10,031 nt of DNA from positions 1 to 10,031 of the forward strand of contig CAZIPT010000082.1 in assembly GCA_964541375.1 (NCBI GenBank), written 5' to 3'. Numbering within the stretch: the stretch's first letter is position 1; each line of letters starts with the position of its first letter. The notes beneath the pieces were generated by a model. The model made no database searches. It had not been told where the DNA came from and saw only the letters and a list, made by a program, of their open reading frames with translations. The position numbers and the translations under genes were made by a program. Source of the stretch: JBAXEO01 sp964541375. Its GTDB lineage: Bacteria > Actinomycetota > Coriobacteriia > Anaerosomatales > JAAXUF01. Of the stretch, positions 5,953 through 10,031 are shown piece after piece.

Positions 5953-8900
5953 CTAGGGTACGACCGCGAGGTTCGTCCGCAGGAGCCCCGCGCCGTAGGT
6001 GTTGTCGAACCCTGCCGGCCCCAGATCGAGCGCCGTTCGCTCGATTCTGGCCTCGACCTCACCGGGGTCCCAGACGCCGTCGGAGTCCGCGTCGTCTGTC
6101 CCGAGCGGCGACTGCAGCACAAGCGCGGCAGTGCCCGCGACGTGGGGAGATGCCATCGAAGTGCCCGAGTTCGTGGCGTACGTCCTGCCCTTGTATGTGG
6201 AGTAGATGCTCACACCTGGTGCGACCAGATCCACCTCAGGGCCCCGGCTGCTCGACAAGTCCGCCGCATTGGACGAGTCGGTCGCCCCCACGCCGATCAC
6301 GCCGTTGAACTGCGCGGGGTACTCAACGGTGTTGGGGAGCGGTCCGCTGTTCCCGGCCGCTGCGACCACCACGACGCCGGCCGCGAGCGCCTCTTGCACC
6401 GCCGTGTCAAAGGCGCTCACGTAGGTGCCGGTCGATAGACTCATGTTCACGACGTCCATGTCATTGGCAACCGCCCACTGCAGCCCCTCTATGGCGTCGG
6501 ACACGTAGCCGTTGCCGTGGTAGTCGAGCGCCTTGATCGAGTAGAGGCTGGCTCGAGGTGCTACTCCCACGACACCCAATGCGTTGTCAGCAGCTGCGAT
6601 CGTACCCGCCACGTGAGTCCCGTGACCGTTGTCGTCGTTGTAGCTCGTGGTGTAGGCGACAGTACTCACGCCGCCCTTGAGGTTGGCGACCAGGTCCGGG
6701 TGCGTGGTGTCGATGCCCGAGTCGATGACGCCCACCTTGATCGTGGCGCCCGTATACGACGGCCAAACGCTATTCGCGCCTACCCGGCCGACGCCCCAGG
6801 GAAGCTTCTGAGTATCGTCGACTGCGACTGCAGAAGCTTCGGGTGACTTTGGCCCCTCGTTGCCCGCGGCATCGACGGCCGAGACAACGTAGTAGTAGGT
6901 CGTGCCGGTCGTCGCGGTGGTATCGGTGTAGCTCGTGACGTTTGAGAGCAGGAGCGGCGCGGCGTAGACGCCCGACGACGTGCCGCGATACACCTTGTAG
7001 CCGGTCACGCCGAGGTCGTCGCTGGCCGCAGACCAGGACAGGTCTACGGCGCCACCCGCGTCACCGGGATGGTCGAACGCGCTGAGCTGCGCCGGAGCAC
7101 CGGGCGGACTAATGTCCGCTGTGGTGCCGGTCGTTTCGGGCGAGAACCCGCTCTGGTTGCCATGAATGTCAACTGCCCGTAAGGCGTAGGTGTACGTCAC
7201 CGACTCCGCACGCCCGGTGTCGGCGTACGTGGTACCGCTGATCGGGCTGCTATTGACCTTGGCCCCGTCGCGGTACAGGTCGTAGCCGGCTAGGTCGGCC
7301 TCGGAGTTGGCTGTCCACGAGACGTCTATGCGGCCGCTTGGTGTTCCAAGGCCGTGCGCCGAGAGACCCGCGGGTGCAGCCGGCGCAAGGTTGTCGATCG
7401 CTGTCGCGTCAACCACTGCCGAGCCAAAGCTCTCGTTGCCGGCAGCGTCAACAGCGCAGACGTGGTAGTAGTAGGTCGTCCCGGTGACCGTCGATGTATC
7501 GGTGTAGCTCGTCACGTTTCCGAGGACTACGGGCGCACTGCGGTTTATCGGTAGTGTGGTTGAGCGATAGAGCCGGTAGCCGATGACCCGGCGGTTGTCG
7601 GTCGCACCCGACCATGTGAGGCTCACCGAGCCGCCTTGGTCGGCGGGCGTGTCTGTGGCAGTCAGTGATGTGGGCCCGATCGGGGCCACGACGTCGGGCA
7701 GGGGTAGCTCGGCGTAGATGTCGTCGATCCACATGTTGCTGTTCTGGTAGGCCTTGAACAACAGGCCGCTGGTCTTGGTGACGGTGTTGGTGCCTCTGAA
7801 CGGGATGTCGTAGGTGCTCGCGCCGGCAGCCTTCAACGGTGTCCAGGCACTGGCGGCGTTCGCGCGCTTGGACAGCGTGTAGGTCTGAGCGCCCTCACCC
7901 GTGAAGGTGTAGACGATCTTGTACTGCGTCCAACCGGCTGTGTAGTTGTCCACGGTGTTATAGGCGTTGGTGAGGTAGCCGCCTGGGTTACCCTCGCGGC
8001 CTGTGTAGACCTGCACGGAGCCCGTGTTGGTGAACTGGATCGTGAAGATCTTGGAGGCGTCGATGGCGTTGTTGTCCTCGATGAAACGCCTCGAAGTCGC
8101 GCTATCGAAGTACACCCAGAAGGTGTGCTGGGAGCTGTTCTCGGTCATGTTGGCGCTGCCGGTCTCACCCGCGCCGCCGTAGGTCGCCGTCGCCGGGCCC
8201 TTGATCCAGCCCGACATGTTGCCGCTCACAGCGGCGTCGTACTCGGCCTTCTGCGGCGTGCCGAAGAGCGACCAGGGCGGGTAGAACGGTCCGGCGTCGT
8301 ATCCGTTCTCGAAGTCACACGACCACCACACCCGACCGGGCGCGCAAGTTATGGGAGTAGAAGGCGCGCTCTCTCTTCCGTTCAGGCCGACCGAGGTGAC
8401 GGTGTAGGTGTAGCTCCTGCCGTTCTGAAGCCCCGTGTCGACGAAGGGATAGTAGGGGTAGATGTCAGGCCACGCGGTACCTATGAGGCCAGAGACTCTC
8501 TGGCCGTCACGATATACGTAGTAGCCCGCCGGGAGGGGACCCTGCGACCAGCTCAGGCTGATCTGCCCGTCACCGACGACCCCTTGTAGACCGGAGGGCG
8601 GAAGCGGAGCGGGTGCGAGGTTGTCGATCGCCATGGCCGAGGCAATGGGCGAGCGTGGCCCCTCGTTGCCCGCAGCGTCGACGGCTGTCACCTTGTAGTA
8701 GTACGTCCCGCCGTTCGGGACGTTGGTGACGGTGTAGCTCGTCACGGCTGGAAGCGAGATCGGTGGATCGGGGTAGTAGTCGTCGTACGGCGAGATGCTT
8801 CGATACACCTTGTAGCCGGTAACGCCGCGGTCATCGGTCGCCGCCGTCCAAGAAAGGGAGACCGCGCCGCCGGAATCATCTGGCGTGTCTGCGGCCAGCA

Positions 8901-10031
8901 GAGTGGCCGGTGCGGTCGGCGGTGTCACGTCGGGGGCGAGCCATGTGGTCGCAGACGCCGGAGCCGAGAAGCCGCTCAAGTTACCGTGGGTATCGCGGGC
9001 CTTGAGAGTGTACGTATAGGTCGTCTCGTCGCTTCGGCCGGTGTCAATGTAGGACGTTTGGGCTATGGGCTCTGTGTTGACCTTGAACCCGTCGCGGTAC
9101 AGGTCGTAGCCGGCGAGGTCTGCTTCGGTGTTGGCGGACCAGGTGATGGTGATCTGGCCTGCGCCCACCCCGGCTCCAACAGCAGCAACCCCGAGCGGCG
9201 TGGCGGGCGCCAGGCTGTCGATGGGAGTGGCAAACGCCTCAGGCGAGAGTGGGCCTTCGTTGCCCGCCGCGTCGAGTGCCGACACCGCGTAGTAGTAGGT
9301 GGTGCCGGTGACAGCGGTAGTGTCGGTATGGCTTTCGGTGGCGCCTAGCGTGGTGGAGATGGTGTAGACACCCGGTGAGGTGCCACGGTAGAGCTTGTAG
9401 CCGGTGATGCCGCGGTTGTCGGTGGCGCCGGACCAGGCCAGATCGACCGAGCCGCCCTGGTCTGATGGCGTGTCCGCGGCCGAAAGTGCCGTCGGTGCAG
9501 TTGGCGGAAGCGCGTCGATGTTCTTGTCGTAGACGATGTCGTCGACCCACAGGCTGGTGTTCTGATAGCCCTTGAAGAGCAGACCGCTCGTCTTGGTGAT
9601 GTTGTTGGTGCCCCTGAACGGGATGGCGGAGGTGGGGGCGGCCGCGGCCTTCAGGTCGGTCCACGCGTCGGTGACGTTGGCGCGACGCGACAGCGTGTAG
9701 GTCTTGGTGGTGAAGTCGTAGAGCACGCGGTACTGCATCCAGCCCGTGGCGTAGGTGCCAACGGTGGTGTAGCCACCTGTCGTGTAGCCGGTCGCCGTGC
9801 GGCTCGTGAAGACCTGCAGGGCGCCGGTGTTGGTGAAGTACAGGGTGAAGGCCTTGGAGGCGTCGACGGCGTTGTTGTCCTCGATGAGGCGCTTTTGTGT
9901 GGTGTTGTCGAAGTAGACCCAGAAGGTCTGGTAGGCGCCGTCGCGGTCCATGTTGCCGGTCGCGATCTCGCCGGCTCCGGCGTAGGCCGCCGTGGCCGGG
10001 CCCTTGATCCAGCCCGACAGGGTGCCGTTCT
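5953..10031 (-). CDS. Giant FN3-rich secreted subtilisin-like serine protease (5' end missing)
   Basis: The open frame continues through the right edge: 1358 codons are visible, and the ATG at 9951 lies inside a repeat domain, so it is not the start. Counting from the first whole codon (10029), residues 1-172 are most of a jellyroll-like (concanavalin A-type) domain. Four FN3 domains follow (173-271, 272-364, 365-469, 470-564), then a second jellyroll-like domain (565-785) and three FN3 domains (786-879, 880-972, 973-1072). Residues 1073-1358 are a complete subtilisin S8 domain with Asp1103 (VIDSGID), His1136 (GHGTHVAG), Asn1227 (AAGNSG) and Ser1291 (GTSMASPHVAG). Triad spacing matches subtilisin closely. 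An EF-hand-like loop (DADSDGVWDPGE, 1313-1324) is inserted before the last helix. It should act outside the cell. No I9 propeptide is seen before the catalytic domain; one could lie off-window. The substrate is unknown; the cytochrome downstream is a candidate. Confidence 0.93.
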   Translation of the reverse strand, partial: NGTLSGWIKGPATAAYAGAGEIATGNMDRDGAYQTFWVYFDNTTQKRLIEDNNAVDASKAFTLYFTNTGALQVFTSRTATGYTTGGYTTVGTYATGWMQYRVLYDFTTKTYTLSRRANVTDAWTDLKAAAAPTSAIPFRGTNNITKTSGLLFKGYQNTSLWVDDIVYDKNIDALPPTAPTALSAADTPSDQGGSVDLAWSGATDNRGITGYKLYRGTSPGVYTISTTLGATESHTDTTAVTGTTYYYAVSALDAAGNEGPLSPEAFATPIDSLAPATPLGVAAVGAGVGAGQITITWSANTEADLAGYDLYRDGFKVNTEPIAQTSYIDTGRSDETTYTYTLKARDTHGNLSGFSAPASATTWLAPDVTPPTAPATLLAADTPDDSGGAVSLSWTAATDDRGVTGYKVYRSISPYDDYYPDPPISLPAVTSYTVTNVPNGGTYYYKVTAVDAAGNEGPRSPIASAMAIDNLAPAPLPPSGLQGVVGDGQISLSWSQGPLPAGYYVYRDGQRVSGLIGTAWPDIYPYYPFVDTGLQNGRSYTYTVTSVGLNGRESAPSTPITCAPGRVWWSCDFENGYDAGPFYPPWSLFGTPQKAEYDAAVSGNMSGWIKGPATATYGGAGETGSANMTENSSQHTFWVYFDSATSRRFIEDNNAIDASKIFTIQFTNTGSVQVYTGREGNPGGYLTNAYNTVDNYTAGWTQYKIVYTFTGEGAQTYTLSKRANAASAWTPLKAAGASTYDIPFRGTNTVTKTSGLLFKAYQNSNMWIDDIYAELPLPDVVAPIGPTSLTATDTPADQGGSVSLTWSGATDNRRVIGYRLYRSTTLPINRSAPVVLGNVTSYTDTSTVTGTTYYYHVCAVDAAGNESFGSAVVDATAIDNLAPAAPAGLSAHGLGTPSGRIDVSWTANSEADLAGYDLYRDGAKVNSSPISGTTYADTGRAESVTYTYALRAVDIHGNQSGFSPETTGTTADISPPGAPAQLSAFDHPGDAGGAVDLSWSAASDDLGVTGYKVYRGTSSGVYAAPLLLSNVTSYTDTTATTGTTYYYVVSAVDAAGNEGPKSPEASAVAVDDTQKLPWGVGRVGANSVWPSYTGATIKVGVIDSGIDTTHPDLVANLKGGVSTVAYTTSYNDDNGHGTHVAGTIAAADNALGVVGVAPRASLYSIKALDYHGNGYVSDAIEGLQWAVANDMDVVNMSLSTGTYVSAFDTAVQEALAAGVVVVAAAGNSGPLPNTVEYPAQFNGVIGVGATDSSNAADLSSSRGPEVDLVAPGVSIYSTYKGRTYATNSGTSMASPHVAGTAALVLQSPLGTDDADSDGVWDPGEVEARIERTALDLGPAGFDNTYGAGLLRTNLAVVP
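5956..6813 (-). other. Subtilisin S8 catalytic domain
   Basis: Catalytic codons are Asp 6721-6723, His 6622-6624 and Ser 6157-6159. The Asp-His and His-Ser distances are 33 and 155 residues, against 32 and 157 in subtilisin BPN'. The domain opens with LPWGVGRVGA, like the mature N-terminus of true subtilisins, which suggests cleavage or autoprocessing near here. The calcium-type loop is encoded around 6058-6093. The domain appears intact and active. Confidence 0.92.
6814..8337 (-). repeat. Second jellyroll-FN3-FN3-FN3 block of the protease
   Basis: This block repeats the order of the first one at 8623-10031. Matching FN3 pairs share signature segments: DQGGSV with SGATDNR, EADLAGYDLYRDG, and GVTGYKVYR with VDAAGNEGP. 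The similarity is visible at the DNA level; CGTCGCGGTACAGGTCGTAG occurs at 7266 and again at 9090. The jellyroll units share FRGTN, TKTSGLLFK and YQN. The copies are offset by about 606-608 codons. Confidence 0.85.
8338..8622 (-). other. Divergent extra FN3 domain between the protease blocks
   Basis: This FN3 unit has no partner in the second block and lacks the VDAAGNEGP signature. It has LSWSQGPLPAGYYVYRDG and a Tyr/Pro-rich insert (PDIYPYYPF). It ends with ITCAP, and a second cysteine follows nine residues later at the start of the next domain (WWSCDFENG), so a local disulfide is possible. Confidence 0.65.
8623..10031 (-). repeat. First jellyroll-FN3-FN3-FN3 block of the protease (partial)
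   Basis: This is the upstream copy of the block, with its jellyroll domain cut by the window edge. The visible frame from 10029 (NGTLSGWIKGPATAAY) aligns with SGNMSGWIKGPATATY of the second copy, which shows that about 40 residues of the domain, and possibly more copies, lie to the right. Confidence 0.82.

Noticed and set aside
6814..10031. CRISPR or mobile-element repeats suggested by the recurring DNA segments
   Set aside because: The repeats are in-frame codons of FN3 and jellyroll domains, spaced by whole domains, with no short uniform spacer or terminal inverted repeats.

Overview
The window looks like part of a chromosome from a GC-rich bacterium that respires or exports electrons through large c-type cytochromes. 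No ribosomal RNA or housekeeping gene is present, so taxonomy is inference. High GC, giant fibronectin type III (FN3) rich secreted proteins, a subtilisin-type protease and a 23-heme secreted cytochrome would suit an anaerobic actinobacterium (for example a Coriobacteriia-related lineage). A GC-rich deltaproteobacterium or other metal reducer is not excluded.

All supported genes lie on the minus strand, so transcription runs from right to left. From 10031 down to 5953 is the 3' part of a very large secreted protein whose start lies outside the window. It has jellyroll-like domains and seven FN3 domains, and it ends in a complete subtilisin (S8) protease domain with the Asp/His/Ser triad and oxyanion Asn. 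Its stop is followed by an 11-bp GC-rich hairpin (5887-5915) that probably ends the transcript.

Next comes a 384-nt spacer (5952-5569) that appears to hold the promoter and a structured leader for the next gene. A hairpin (5625-5652) covers the ribosome binding site of a possible 17-codon leader peptide, and that peptide's stop codon overlaps the cytochrome start.

From 5568 to 460 is a 1702-residue exported multiheme cytochrome c. It has a signal peptide, a beta-rich N-terminal domain, two tandem repeat domains with EF-hand-like calcium loops, one FN3 domain, and then 23 CXXCH heme sites. The heme region is a duplicated nine-heme module (hemes 1-9 and 15-23) separated by five extra hemes.

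After a 371-nt spacer, the first 29 codons of a third exported protein (88 to 1) begin behind a near-perfect Shine-Dalgarno sequence and run off the left edge.

Taken together this is a cell-surface or extracellular electron-transfer locus. A giant cytochrome with adhesive domains sits directly downstream of a secreted subtilisin-like protease. That arrangement recalls the Geobacter pair OmcZ/OzpA, in which a subtilisin-like protease matures a multiheme nanowire cytochrome. A functional link here is a hypothesis drawn from gene order only.
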